A stretch of DNA of 64,000 nucleotides, from NCBI GenBank assembly GCA_020249145.1, contig JADCGF010000030.1, forward strand, positions 1-64,000, written 5' to 3'. The stretch comes from Roseomonas sp. GTDB taxonomy: Bacteria > Pseudomonadota > Alphaproteobacteria > Acetobacterales > Acetobacteraceae. Positions 26,642-36,039 of the stretch are shown here, piece by piece (position 1 is the stretch's first letter; the number at the start of each line of letters is the position of its first letter). Position numbers and translations under genes: made by a program. Under the pieces are notes generated by a model. It had not been told where the DNA came from and did no database searches. It saw nothing but the letters and a program-made list of their open reading frames with translations.

Positions 26642-28119
26642 GGCAGCCGGGCCGCATTCCCCCCGCCCAGGCGGAGGTTGCGGCCTTCCTTGCCGGTTTG
26701 GCCGGCGCCGCGCCGATTGAAACGCATATCTCGGCGGTTTTCGTGGGACGGGACACCGCCTGGAAGATGAAGAAGGCGGTTGCGCTGGGGTTTTTGGATT
26801 TCAGTAGCCTTGAAGCGCGGGCGCATTTCTGCCGGCGCGAATTGGAACTGAACCAGCCTGCCGCCCCGGGCATTTATCGCGATGTGGTGGCGATCACCCG
26901 CGCGCCTGATGGCCATTTGCAGGAAGGTGGCGATGGTGTGGTGGTGGAATGGGTTCTCCGCATGGCGCCCATCCCGTCTGGCGATTTCCTGGATGCGGTG
27001 GCGGCGCGTGGCGCGCTGACGCCAGAGCTTCTGGATGACTTGGGCGATTTGCTTTTCATATTGCATCAAGGGGCACCGCGCATGACGGGGCTGGATGCGC
27101 CTGCCGCCATGGCGGAAGTGCTTTCCGGCAATTTGCGCGCCGCCCGCGCGGCGGGTCTGCCAGAAGCCGCCATCGCGCCGCTTGCCGCGCAGTTTCAGAC
27201 AGCACTTTCGCGCAGCGCCCCCTGGCTGGCCGCCCGCGCGGCGGAAGGGCGCATCCGGCGCTGCCATGGCGATTTGCATTTGGGGAATCTCTGCCTGTGG
27301 CAGGGCAAGCCCACCCCCTTTGATGCGCTGGAATTCGATGAGGCTTTGGCGCGGATTGATACCGGCTATGATTTGGCCTTTCTGCTGATGGATCTGGACC
27401 AACAGGCGGGGCGCGCTGCGGTGAACCGTGTGCTCAATCGCTATTTGGCGCGCTCAGGCGATTACGGGCTGCTCGGCCTTTTGCCTCTGTGGCTTGGCCT
27501 GCGCGCCCTGGTGCGCGCGCATGCCCAGGCCGCGCGCGGGCGGAGTGGGGGGGCGCTGCTCCGCGCCGCCGCTGCCTATCTGGCGCCGGCCCCGGCGCGG
27601 CTGATTGCGGTAGGCGGGTTGCAAGGTACGGGCAAATCCACCCTGGCGCGCGGCCTGGCCCCCGCGCTTGGCCCAGCCCCAGGCGCCCTGCTGCTGCGAT
27701 CCGATGAACTCCGCAAGCGTCGCTTTGGCCTTGCGCCGGAAGAGCCTCTGCCGCCCGAGGCCTACACCGAGGCCGTAAGCATCGCCACACATGAAGAATT
27801 ATTCATGATTGCGGAAGCTACGCTGCGCCAGGGCCATGCGGTGGCGCTGGATGCGATGTTTTTGGACGAGCATTATCGGCTAAAGGCTGCCGAGATTGCT
27901 GCGCGCGCCGGCGTGCCATTTCAGGGCTTTTGGCTTGAAGCACCAATGGAAATCTTGAAATCCCGCATCCTGGCGCGGCGCGGTGATGCCTCTGACGCGA
28001 CCATTGCTGTGCTGGAACGCTCAGCCCAATCCGACCCCGGCGCGATTGATTGGTGCCGGCTGGATGCCGCGGGGGATGCGCTTGGCGCGGCGCGTCAGGC
28101 CCTTGGCACGGCGGGCTGA
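26638..28119 (+). CDS. bifunctional aminoglycoside phosphotransferase-like / AAA P-loop kinase protein
   Basis: This 493-residue two-domain protein starts at GTG overlapping the pdxH stop. The N-terminal half is protein-kinase-like of the APH type: a lysine-containing segment [18 protein letters not shown] (near 40) and the catalytic loop [17 protein letters not shown] (near 210), with a D in [18 protein letters not shown]. The C-terminal half has a P-loop, [16 protein letters not shown], at about 322 (AAA_33/kinase type). Fusions of this kind are widespread but uncharacterised; the substrate is unknown. Translational coupling to pdxH raises the possibility of a link to B6 metabolism but does not show one. 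Confidence 0.8.
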   Translation: MRQPGRIPPAQAEVAAFLAGLAGAAPIETHISAVFVGRDTAWKMKKAVALGFLDFSSLEARAHFCRRELELNQPAAPGIYRDVVAITRAPDGHLQEGGDGVVVEWVLRMAPIPSGDFLDAVAARGALTPELLDDLGDLLFILHQGAPRMTGLDAPAAMAEVLSGNLRAARAAGLPEAAIAPLAAQFQTALSRSAPWLAARAAEGRIRRCHGDLHLGNLCLWQGKPTPFDALEFDEALARIDTGYDLAFLLMDLDQQAGRAAVNRVLNRYLARSGDYGLLGLLPLWLGLRALVRAHAQAARGRSGGALLRAAAAYLAPAPARLIAVGGLQGTGKSTLARGLAPALGPAPGALLLRSDELRKRRFGLAPEEPLPPEAYTEAVSIATHEELFMIAEATLRQGHAVALDAMFLDEHYRLKAAEIAARAGVPFQGFWLEAPMEILKSRILARRGDASDATIAVLERSAQSDPGAIDWCRLDAAGDALGAARQALGTAG

Positions 28120-28189
28120 AATATGTGCTAATCAGTCCCATATCTGGGACGATGTAAAACAAAACCTAAAGTAATGAGGAGGCATGACC

Positions 28190-29068
28190 ATGGCTTATCG
28201 CCGTCTATTGCTGCCGCTGACTGGTACCGCCGCGGGGGAATCTGCCCTTGGCACCGCGCTGATTGCCGCGCGCATTTGGGGTTCACATGTGCATTGCCTG
28301 CATGTGCGCGTGGATGCGCGGGATGTGGCGCCGCTGGCCGGTGAAGGGCTTTCCGGCGCGATGATCGAGGAAATGATGGCCGCCACCGAACGCGAAAGCG
28401 GGGAGCGGGCGGATCGCGTCAAGAACCTGTTCCAGAAATTCACCGCCAATCTGGGCGATGTGACGCTGGCCGATAACCCCGATACCGCCGCGAAAACCGC
28501 TGGGCCAACGCTGTCCTTCGAATCCATGGTGGGGCGGGAAGAAGATATCGTCGCGCAACAATCGCGCCTTTACGATCTGGCTGTGGTGCCGCACCCCGAA
28601 GCGGGTGAGGATGTTTCCAGCAGCGATGCGCTTCACGCCATCCTGTTTGATTCCGGCCGGCCCGTTCTGATTGCGCCGCGTACACCCCCGGCTGCGATCG
28701 GTACGCGCATTTGCATCGCCTGGAATGGCACGGCCGAAAGTGCCGCGGCGGTGGCGGCGGCGCTGCCCTGGCTGCATCAGGCGAAGGCGGTGCGGATTCT
28801 CTGCGCCGATGAATATCAGCGCCGCGGCCCGAAGGCCGAGGGGATTCAGGCTTATCTCCGTTGGCATGGCATTGAAGCGGAACTAGTGCCTTTCAAGCCG
28901 CAAACCCGGGATGTGGGCGCGGGGCTTTTGGGCGCGGTGCGCGATTTCGGGGCTGATATGCTTTCCATGGGTGCCTATAGCCATTCCCGCCTGCGGCAAT
29001 TGATCCTGGGCGGTGTCACGCGCCATGTGCTGGAAAATGCGGAAATGCCCGTGTTGATGTGTCGGTGA
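28190..29068 (+). CDS. universal stress protein family protein, tandem Usp domains
   Basis: This 292-residue protein has an N-terminal degenerate Usp domain (YRRLLLPLTGTAAGESALGT) and a C-terminal one from about residue 165 (TRICIAWNGTAESAAAVAAA), ending in the DMLSMGAYSHSRLRQLILGG motif that usually contacts ATP phosphate. GAGGAGG at 28176-28182 fits ATG 28190 better than ATG 28184. Usp proteins are cytoplasmic stress or persistence factors, some binding ATP. Stands alone between the APH/AAA gene and pirin gene. Confidence 0.85.
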   Translation: MAYRRLLLPLTGTAAGESALGTALIAARIWGSHVHCLHVRVDARDVAPLAGEGLSGAMIEEMMAATERESGERADRVKNLFQKFTANLGDVTLADNPDTAAKTAGPTLSFESMVGREEDIVAQQSRLYDLAVVPHPEAGEDVSSSDALHAILFDSGRPVLIAPRTPPAAIGTRICIAWNGTAESAAAVAAALPWLHQAKAVRILCADEYQRRGPKAEGIQAYLRWHGIEAELVPFKPQTRDVGAGLLGAVRDFGADMLSMGAYSHSRLRQLILGGVTRHVLENAEMPVLMCR

Positions 29069-29094
29069 GTTTGCCCCGGGCATATCAGTCTTGC

Positions 29095-29117
29095 GCGGGC
29101 GGTATGGCGCCGCCCGC
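29095..29117. terminator. hairpin downstream of usp gene
   Basis: Perfect 8-bp stem GCGGGCGG / CCGCCCGC with a 7-nt loop, 27 nt beyond the usp stop codon and upstream of the pirin start. There is no T-run, so termination strength is uncertain. Confidence 0.5.
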
Positions 29118-29170
29118 AGTCTGCCCCCATGTAATGGGACAAGGCCACAAGCGGCCATTCGGAAAAAGCC

Positions 29171-29881
29171 ATGATCGAACTCCGTTCCTTTGAAAGCCTG
29201 GGCAAGGCCAATCTCGGTTGGCTCAATGCCAATCACCATTTCTCCTTCGGGCATTACCGCGATGCGCAGCGCGTGAATTGGGGGCGGCTGCGCGTTTGGA
29301 ATGATGATGAAATCGCGCCGGGCAAGGGGTTTGACCCGCACCCGCATCGGGACATGGAAATCATCACCTATGTCCGGCAGGGGGCGATCACCCATAAGGA
29401 CAGCATGGGCAATGAAGGCCGCACCGAGGCCGGCGATGTGCAGGTAATGAGTGCCGGCACCGGCGTTGTCCATTCGGAATTCAATCTTGAGCCCGGTGTC
29501 ACAACGCTGTTTCAGATTTGGATCATGCCGGACCGCACCGGCCTGCCGCCTTCCTGGGGTGCCAAGCAATTCCCCAAAGAAAAGCGCGAAGCGGGGTTTG
29601 AGGTTTTGGCATCAGGCCGCCCCAATGATGCTGCTTCCGGTGCGCTGCCGATCAATGTGGATGGTGCGGTAATGGCGGCAACCCTGGCCAAGGGGCAAAG
29701 CCTGACGCAACCCCTGGCCGAAGGCCGTGCCGCCTATCTGGTGCTGGCGCGTGGCGCGGCTGAAGTGAATGGCGTGGAAGCGCGCGCACGTGATGGGCTT
29801 GCCATCCGGGCGGAGGACGCGATTACCATCACCGCCAGCGAAGACGCTGAATTGGTGATGGTGGAAGTGGCGGATAGCTGA
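29171..29881 (+). CDS. pirin family protein
   Basis: This 236-residue protein is a bicupin. The metal-binding residues of the N-terminal cupin are present: FDPHPHRDMEIITYVRQG (two His) and MSAGTGVVHSEFN (His and Glu). The C-terminal cupin lacks obvious ligands, as usual. Bacterial pirins include quercetin dioxygenases (YhhW) and proteins that bind other enzymes; which applies here is not visible. The gene stands alone, convergent with the His-rich lipoprotein gene. Confidence 0.88.
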   Translation: MIELRSFESLGKANLGWLNANHHFSFGHYRDAQRVNWGRLRVWNDDEIAPGKGFDPHPHRDMEIITYVRQGAITHKDSMGNEGRTEAGDVQVMSAGTGVVHSEFNLEPGVTTLFQIWIMPDRTGLPPSWGAKQFPKEKREAGFEVLASGRPNDAASGALPINVDGAVMAATLAKGQSLTQPLAEGRAAYLVLARGAAEVNGVEARARDGLAIRAEDAITITASEDAELVMVEVADS

Positions 29882-29887
29882 TCGGCT

Positions 29888-30145
29888 TCACCATTTTTTC
29901 CAGATCGGTCGGTGTGGAAACAATGGCCGATGATGGTGGTGATGGTTGTGCCGATAATGCCGGTGCGGTTCGAAGGCGCGATAGCTGTGCCGATAGGGCC
30001 GATAGGCATGGCCGCCATAAGGCGCGTGACCGTAGCCGCCATAACCATAGCCATAGTAGGGCCTGTGATGGCCGCTGCTGGCAAGGCAGCCGCCCAAGGT
30101 CAACAATAACAGCAACATCGAAAGAGGTAATGTGATCAGACGCAT
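29888..30145 (-). CDS. small His/Tyr/Gly-rich lipoprotein
   Basis: This 85-residue predicted lipoprotein has a signal sequence MRLITLPLSMLLLLLTLGGC whose LGGC lipobox gives a lipid-modified Cys20. The mature part is low complexity: GHHRPYYGYGYGGYGHAPYGG, then an H-R-Y-rich stretch with a run of five histidines and a basic end (RPIWKKW). This composition suggests metal binding or cell-envelope association but no domain is recognised. It is convergent with pirin and separated from the ilvD operon by a hairpin. Confidence 0.7.
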   Translation of the reverse strand: MRLITLPLSMLLLLLTLGGCLASSGHHRPYYGYGYGGYGHAPYGGHAYRPYRHSYRAFEPHRHYRHNHHHHHRPLFPHRPIWKKW

Positions 30146-30154
30146 CGGGCACCC

Positions 30155-30179
30155 CCATTGATCCCTTTGGGATCAATGG
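30155..30179. terminator. perfect hairpin between ilvD operon and lipoprotein gene
   Basis: CCATTGATCCC and GGGATCAATGG form a perfect 11-bp stem with a TTT loop. It lies 66 nt downstream of the last gene of the minus-strand ilvD operon and 10 nt upstream of the lipoprotein start. It could terminate the operon or act as an operator for the lipoprotein gene. Confidence 0.55.
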
Positions 30180-30244
30180 AAGTTCACCATGCGCCCATGT
30201 CTGCCACGCGGCGGGATCAGGGCTTTTTGATGGTTTGCGCCAAA

Positions 30245-30661
30245 TCAGCGCCGCACTTCGATTGTGCAAGATCGGGCGAAATCACGATCATCCAGCATCC
30301 AATCCTGGGTGCCGGTGAAGCGCGCCTCGCCATCCGTGCCAAGCTTGCCTTCATAGCGCGCGCGATAGTGAAAGCCGCGCCCGGAAGCACCGCCTTGCAG
30401 CAGCAGCGTGCCATCTGGCGCAACGCGCCCTTCGCCGCGTTCCCAGGCGCCGGTGCGCGCGCCTGAAGCGGAAAGCACGGGGCGTTCATACTTCGCGACC
30501 GCACCTTCCACCCGTATGGTGAAGGGCGCGGCAAGCGGTGCCTGGGTCATGCCCTGCACAGCATCACATGTCAGCCTTCCTTGCCAGACGCCAGTGAAGC
30601 CTTGCGCCGCCAGAGGGCTGGCAGCGCAAAGCATTGCAGCAAGGAACAGAAAGCGGGTCAC
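30245..30661 (-). CDS. secreted hypothetical protein
   Basis: The likely start is GTG 30661, which overlaps the ilvD stop (GTGA). The 138-residue product has a signal peptide ([20 protein letters not shown]) and a mature b-rich part starting [18 protein letters not shown] and containing [17 protein letters not shown] and [19 protein letters not shown]. Two cysteines (near residue 31 and near the C-terminus) could form a disulfide. The repeated b-strand pattern resembles small periplasmic lipocalin-like proteins, but no family is identified. Coupled to ilvD, although a role in amino-acid synthesis is not evident. Confidence 0.7.
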   Translation of the reverse strand: MTRFLFLAAMLCAASPLAAQGFTGVWQGRLTCDAVQGMTQAPLAAPFTIRVEGAVAKYERPVLSASGARTGAWERGEGRVAPDGTLLLQGGASGRGFHYRARYEGKLGTDGEARFTGTQDWMLDDRDFARSCTIEVRR

Positions 30662-32376
30662 TGATCCGCGTAGCAATGGGTTTCCGCCCCGCCACCCGGA
30701 TGGGTGACGGCACCAAGATAGGCCGGGCCGACAAGCTGCGCGTATTTCCAGAGCACGCCGGAATTGTAATCGGTCTTGCGCGGCTTCCATTCGGCGCGGC
30801 GCTTGGCCAATTCTTCATCCGACAGCGCCACATCAATGGTGCCCTTGCCAGCATCAATGATGATCTTGTCGCCATCGCGCAGCAGCGCAATCGGCCCGCC
30901 CACCGCCGCTTCCGGCCCGACATGGCCGATGCAGAAGCCGCGTGTTGCGCCCGAAAAACGCCCATCGGTGATCAGCGCCACCTTATCCCCCATGCCTTGG
31001 CCATAAATCGCCGAGGTGGTGGAGAGCATCTCGCGCATGCCAGGCCCACCCTTCGGGCCTTCATAGCGCACGATGATCACATCGCCCGGCTTATAGGCGC
31101 GCATTTCCACGGCCTTGAAAGCATCTTCTTCGCAATCGAAGCAAAGTGCGGTGCCTTCGAAGCGCAGCTTTTCCATGCCGGCGATTTTTACAATGGCGCC
31201 CTCGGGCGCCAGATTGCCATGCAGGGAGACAACGCCGCCAATCGGGCTGATCGGATCAGAACAGGGGCGCACCACATCCTGATCCTTCGGCACGATCACC
31301 TCGCGGTGATTTTCGGCAATGGTCTTGCCGGTGACGGTCATGCAATCGCCCTTCACATAGCCGCCATCAATCAGCGCCTTGATGATGATGGGCACGCCGC
31401 CAATGCGATGCACATCGGCGGCCACATAACGCCCACCGGGCTTGAGGTCCGCGATATGCGGGGTCTTGCGCATGATTTCCGCCACATCCTGCAACGTAAA
31501 GCGGATGCCGGCTTCATGCGCCATGGCGGGCAGATGCAGCGCGGCATTCGTTGAACCACCCGTGGCACCCACAATCGCCGCGGCGTTATGCAATGAATCC
31601 AGCGTCACGATATCGCGCGGGCGGATATTGCGGCGGATGAGTTCCACCACGGCGCGCCCTGATTCAATCGCCCAACGGTCGCGGTCTTCATCGGGCGCCG
31701 GGGCACCAGCCGAAAACGGCAGCGCAAGCCCGATCATTTCCGAAACGCAGGCCATGGTATTGGCGGTAAACTGGCCGCCGCAAGCGCCCGCGCCGGGGCA
31801 GGCATGGCGTTCAAGCTCATCCAATTCCTCGTCAGACATGCCGCCGGCGGCGTGCTTGCCCACCGCTTCAAACACATCCAGCACCGTCACGTCCTGACCA
31901 TGATGCTTGCCCGGCATGATGGACCCGCCATACATGAAGACAGACGGCACATTCAGGCGGATCATGGACATCATGACGCCGGGCAGTGATTTGTCGCAGC
32001 CGGCAATGCCGACCAAAGCATCATAGCAATGCCCGCGCATCGTGAGTTCAATGGAATCCGCGATGGTATCGCGCGACGCGAGCGAGGATTTCATGGATTG
32101 ATGGCCCATGGCGATGCCATCCGTCACGGTGATGGTGGTGAATTCGCGCGGCGTCGCGCCGGCTTCCTTCACCCCAATCTTGGCCGCCTGCGCCTGGCGC
32201 GACAGCGCGATATTGCAGGGTGCCGCTTCATTCCAGCAGGAAGCGACGCCGACCAGCGGCTGCGTGATTTCCTCATGCGTCAGGCCCATCGCGTAGTAAT
32301 AGGAACGATGCGGCGCGCGTTCCGGCCCCATGGTGGTGTGCCGGCTCGGCAGTTTTGACTTGTCCCATTTTGTCAT
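30658..32376 (-). CDS. ilvD: dihydroxy-acid dehydratase
   Basis: The start at ATG 32376 ([15 protein letters not shown]) is preceded by AGGAGG, giving 572 residues, the normal size. Iron-sulfur cluster cysteines are found in [21 protein letters not shown] and [15 protein letters not shown]. The enzyme makes 2-oxoisovalerate and 2-oxo-3-methylvalerate in valine and isoleucine synthesis, in the cytoplasm. It is followed by a secreted protein gene with a 4-bp overlap. Confidence 0.96.
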   Translation of the reverse strand: MTKWDKSKLPSRHTTMGPERAPHRSYYYAMGLTHEEITQPLVGVASCWNEAAPCNIALSRQAQAAKIGVKEAGATPREFTTITVTDGIAMGHQSMKSSLASRDTIADSIELTMRGHCYDALVGIAGCDKSLPGVMMSMIRLNVPSVFMYGGSIMPGKHHGQDVTVLDVFEAVGKHAAGGMSDEELDELERHACPGAGACGGQFTANTMACVSEMIGLALPFSAGAPAPDEDRDRWAIESGRAVVELIRRNIRPRDIVTLDSLHNAAAIVGATGGSTNAALHLPAMAHEAGIRFTLQDVAEIMRKTPHIADLKPGGRYVAADVHRIGGVPIIIKALIDGGYVKGDCMTVTGKTIAENHREVIVPKDQDVVRPCSDPISPIGGVVSLHGNLAPEGAIVKIAGMEKLRFEGTALCFDCEEDAFKAVEMRAYKPGDVIIVRYEGPKGGPGMREMLSTTSAIYGQGMGDKVALITDGRFSGATRGFCIGHVGPEAAVGGPIALLRDGDKIIIDAGKGTIDVALSDEELAKRRAEWKPRKTDYNSGVLWKYAQLVGPAYLGAVTHPGGGAETHCYADQ

Positions 32377-32410
32377 CGTCAGTCTCCTCCTGCAAAATTG
32401 ATCCCAGCGA

Positions 32411-32599
32411 TCACCCGATCGCGTATAAAAAACCCACACTGACCGCGAGCCCGATCAAGGCCGCGATGAATTGCGCTACCGCGCGGCTAAGCGGGGCAAC
32501 ACCCATATTGAGCCGCGCCAAGCCATTCGTCAGCAGCGCAGTCACACCCACAAAAAGCGTGATGGCCACGAATAGATTGATCGTGCCGCCTTCAAACAT
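32411..32599 (-). CDS. small two-helix membrane protein
   Basis: This 62-residue protein has two predicted membrane helices, [20 protein letters not shown] and [20 protein letters not shown], joined by a short basic loop. The ATG is 4 bp after the valS stop, so it is co-transcribed with valS and ilvD on the minus strand. No family is recognised. Its close spacing and codon composition support a real gene. Confidence 0.65.
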   Translation of the reverse strand: MFEGGTINLFVAITLFVGVTALLTNGLARLNMGVAPLSRAVAQFIAALIGLAVSVGFLYAIG

Positions 32600-32602
32600 G
32601 CC

Positions 32603-35305
32603 TCAGCCCGCAATCCGCGCCAATGCGGCATCAAGCCGCGCGATTTCCGCCTGCCAGGCAGCGAGCCTTTCGCGGTTTTCTTCCACGATTTCGACCGGCG
32701 CGCGGGAGACGAAAGTCTCACTGCCAAGCTTGGCTTCAACCTTTTGCACCTCGCCTTCGATGCGCGTGCGTTCCTTGGCAAGGCGCGCGCGTTCAGCAGC
32801 GAAGTCAATCACATCGGCAAGTGGCAGCATGAGCGTAGTTTCATCCAGCACGGCTTGGACAACGCCCTTGGGCGGTTCGCCGCTCAAAGCGCGGATTTCG
32901 CTTGCTCGGCCCATGCGATGGATCGCATCGGCCCAGCGTTCGGCGCGCGCCAGGCTCTCGGGCCGCGCACCCGCCATCAACAACGGCACGGTGATGGAAG
33001 GGGCGACATTCATTTCGGACCGCACGGTGCGCATTTCAGAAATCAGCCGCACCACCCAATCCAATTCCGCGCGCGCGTCAGCGGCATCAGCCACCGGCAT
33101 GGCTTCCGGCCAGGGGCTGCGAATCAGGCTGCCCTCGGCGCCATAGCCCATGCGGTGCCACAATTCTTCCGTGATGAAGGGCATCACCGGGTGCAGCATG
33201 CGCAGGATCACGCCCAGCACATGCGCCGCTGTCGCCTTCACTTCGTCCTTATCCGCACCGTCCGGGCCGTTCAGCACGGGCTTGGCGAATTCCAGGAACC
33301 AGTCGCAGAAATCATTCCAGGCGAAGCGATAACAGGCCTTGGCGTAATCATCGAAGCGGAAGCCTTCCAAAGCGGCATTCGCCTCGGCCAAGGCCGAATT
33401 GGTTGTATCCAAAATCCAGCGAGAAAGCGGCAGCTTGGCCGAGGCAGGATCGAACCCCGCCACCGACGCAATGCCATTCATTTCGCAGAACCGCGCCGCG
33501 TTCCAGATTTTCGTGGCGAAGGATCGATAGCTTTCCACCCTTTGCCGACCAAGTTTGATATCTCGCCCCGGGCTTGCCAGGGCGCAGAGCGTGAAGCGCA
33601 TGGCATCCGCGCCATAGGCGTCCAGCAATTCCAAAGGATCAATGCCGTTGCCGCGCGATTTGGACATTTTCTGCCCCTTTTCATCGCGCACCAACCCATG
33701 GATACAAACGGCCTTGAAGGGTACCCTCCCATCCATGAAATGAATGCCCATCATCATCATCCGGGCGACCCAGAAGAAGATGATATCCGAGCCCGTTACC
33801 AGCACATCGCCGGGATAGTATTTCGCAAGCTCTGGCGTTTTTTCCGGCCAGCCAATGGTGGAAAAGGGCCAAAGCGCGCTGGAAAACCAGGTATCCAGCA
33901 CATCCTCATCACGCGTCAGCGCCACATCGCGCCCGAAATGTGCCCGCGCGGCAGCCAACGCCTCGGCTTCAGTATGCGCGACGAAAACCTCACCATCCGG
34001 CGCATACCAGGCAGGGATTTGATGGCCCCACCAAAGCTGGCGGGAAATGCACCAGGGCTGGATGTCGCGCATCCAGGCAAAGAAGGTATTTTCGAATTGC
34101 TTGGGGGAAAAGACGGTCTGGCCAGATTCCACCGCGCGAATGGCCGGTCCCGCCAAAGTCTTGGCATCCACATACCATTGTATCGTCAGGCGCGGTTCAA
34201 TCGGCACCGCTGAACGCTCACTATGCGGGACCATATGGGTATGGGGTTCGATCTTCTCGACCAACTCCAACTCCTCAAGCCGCGCCACAATCGCCTTGCG
34301 CGCCGCGAAGCGATCTTGCCCCGCCAGACCGCGCACAAAATCATGATCGGCAATGCCATCAGCGGCAGCGAAATGCGCGCTGATTTCTTCCAGCATCACG
34401 CGCCCTTCGGCATCCAGCACGGATGGCATCGGCAAATCATGGCGCCGCCCAACCTCAAAATCATTGAAGTCATGCGCCGGCGTTATCTTGACAGCGCCGG
34501 AGCCCTTTTCCGGATCGGAATACTCATCCGCCACCACCGGAATGGCGTGGCCCAACAGTGGCAGGATCACGCGCTTGCCGATCAAATCCTTGAAGCGCGC
34601 ATCTTCGGGATGCACCGCAACGGCGGTATCGCCCAGCATGGTCTCTGGCCGCGTTGTCGCCACCACCAGGAAGCGCCCCGGCGCGCCTTCCACTGGATAG
34701 CGCAGATGCCAGAGATTACCCTTCACTTCCTTGCTTTCGACTTCTAGATCGGAAATCGCGGTCTGAAACTTCGGGTCCCAATTCACCAGGCGTCGGTCGC
34801 GATAAATCAGGCCCTGGCGGTGCAGCGTCACGAACACTTCGCGAACTGCGGCTGAAAGCCCTTCATCCATCGTGAAGCGTTCACGCGGCCAATCGAGCGA
34901 TGCACCAAGCCGGCGCAATTGCCGCGTGATGGTGCCGCCCGATTCAGCCTTCCATTCCCAAACACGCTTCAGAAAAGCCTCGCGGCCCATGGCGCGGCGG
35001 TCCGGCTGCTTCTGTTCTGCCAGCAGGCGTTCCACCACCATTTGCGTCGCAATGCCGGCATGGTCCGTGCCGGGCTGCCACAGCGCATCACGCCCCTGCA
35101 TGCGCCGCCAGCGGATCAGCACATCCTGCAAGGTATTATCCAGCGCATGGCCGATATGCAGGCTGCCCGTGACATTGGGCGGCGGGATCATGATGGTGAA
35201 GGGGCGGGCTGTGCTTTCCGGGCGGGCGGAAAAAGCGCCTGAAGCCTCCCAGCCTGCATAGAGGCGGGGTTCAATCGCGGCGGGGTCGAAAACCTTGTCG
35301 AGCAT
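32603..35305 (-). CDS. valS: valine-tRNA ligase
   Basis: This 900-residue class I aminoacyl-tRNA synthetase has the HIGH motif in PPNVTGSLHIGHALDNTL near residue 45 and KMSKS in GQKMSKSRGNGIDPLEL near 545. An editing (CP1) domain lies between them, with the expected ATTRPETMLGDTAVAVHP segment. An anticodon-binding domain and a C-terminal coiled-coil arm (AERARLAKERTRIEGEVQKV) complete the protein. Length is typical of the alphaproteobacterial form. Confidence 0.97.
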   Translation of the reverse strand: MLDKVFDPAAIEPRLYAGWEASGAFSARPESTARPFTIMIPPPNVTGSLHIGHALDNTLQDVLIRWRRMQGRDALWQPGTDHAGIATQMVVERLLAEQKQPDRRAMGREAFLKRVWEWKAESGGTITRQLRRLGASLDWPRERFTMDEGLSAAVREVFVTLHRQGLIYRDRRLVNWDPKFQTAISDLEVESKEVKGNLWHLRYPVEGAPGRFLVVATTRPETMLGDTAVAVHPEDARFKDLIGKRVILPLLGHAIPVVADEYSDPEKGSGAVKITPAHDFNDFEVGRRHDLPMPSVLDAEGRVMLEEISAHFAAADGIADHDFVRGLAGQDRFAARKAIVARLEELELVEKIEPHTHMVPHSERSAVPIEPRLTIQWYVDAKTLAGPAIRAVESGQTVFSPKQFENTFFAWMRDIQPWCISRQLWWGHQIPAWYAPDGEVFVAHTEAEALAAARAHFGRDVALTRDEDVLDTWFSSALWPFSTIGWPEKTPELAKYYPGDVLVTGSDIIFFWVARMMMMGIHFMDGRVPFKAVCIHGLVRDEKGQKMSKSRGNGIDPLELLDAYGADAMRFTLCALASPGRDIKLGRQRVESYRSFATKIWNAARFCEMNGIASVAGFDPASAKLPLSRWILDTTNSALAEANAALEGFRFDDYAKACYRFAWNDFCDWFLEFAKPVLNGPDGADKDEVKATAAHVLGVILRMLHPVMPFITEELWHRMGYGAEGSLIRSPWPEAMPVADAADARAELDWVVRLISEMRTVRSEMNVAPSITVPLLMAGARPESLARAERWADAIHRMGRASEIRALSGEPPKGVVQAVLDETTLMLPLADVIDFAAERARLAKERTRIEGEVQKVEAKLGSETFVSRAPVEIVEENRERLAAWQAEIARLDAALARIAG

Positions 35306-35478
35306 GGCACTTCCCTTCCCCGCCCCAGGGCGTTACGTCAAGGGCAAGGCGCGTGGAGAGGGGCTTGACGCGCTGAGACCCTTTTGGGTTTGGGATTCGG
35401 CGTCTTCCTTGGCGACCAAGTGGCTTTGTGGGTCGGGTTTGGCGGCAGGATGAGGAGCGCCCGTGAAGGCGCCAATCC

Positions 35479-36039
35479 TCAAGGCAAGGCGCGGTTGACG
35501 ACCCGTTCGATTTCCGCGCGCACCAGACGCTCTACCAAGGGCGGCAAATGGGCATCCAGCCAATCCTTGAGGATGGGGCGGATTTCTTCGCGCACCACAT
35601 CTTCAATGCTCGGCCCGCCGCGATAGACCTGAGCCCCCCGCTCGGAGCTCACGGCGCGCAGCAATGACCCAACCGAGGCTGCGGCTGCGGCTGCGGCGGC
35701 CGGGGTAACAAGGCTTGAGGCATCATCCATGCCCATGCGTTGGGGTGATGCGGCCCGGGTCGGCGGCGTCACGAGCATATCCTGGGTCAATTCAATCGGC
35801 TCCGGTCCGGACCGCGCAGCGAGTGGCGCTGGCGCGATCGGCGGGGGTGCCAAGTTGGGCGCAGCCGTCCTGAGTGGCGGTGGCGCCTCGGTTGCTGGCG
35901 CTTCCTGCGCAGCACCACCTGCCCCCTCTGTCGCCTGGCCCGCCGCCTCATCCTCATTCAGGATGCGCCGAATGGACGCCAGGATATCATCCATGGATTG
36001 ATCCTGTCCCCCGGCGGGGGGCGGGGCGGTACTGCTCAT
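35479..36039 (-). CDS. popZ: PopZ-like cell pole protein (DUF2497)
   Basis: This 186-residue protein has the PopZ arrangement: a short N-terminal helix SMDDILASIRRILNEDE (residues 15-31), a Pro/Ala-rich acidic linker, and the conserved C-terminal oligomerisation helices (PSIEDVVREEIRPILKDWLD then LPPLVERLVRAEIERVV). PopZ anchors ParB and polar regulators in Caulobacter. The tolC-like gene ends 4 bp inside its start region (4-bp overlap), and valS lies 173 bp downstream, the usual alphaproteobacterial order. Function by homology only. Confidence 0.88.
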   Translation of the reverse strand: MSSTAPPPAGGQDQSMDDILASIRRILNEDEAAGQATEGAGGAAQEAPATEAPPPLRTAAPNLAPPPIAPAPLAARSGPEPIELTQDMLVTPPTRAASPQRMGMDDASSLVTPAAAAAAAASVGSLLRAVSSERGAQVYRGGPSIEDVVREEIRPILKDWLDAHLPPLVERLVRAEIERVVNRALP

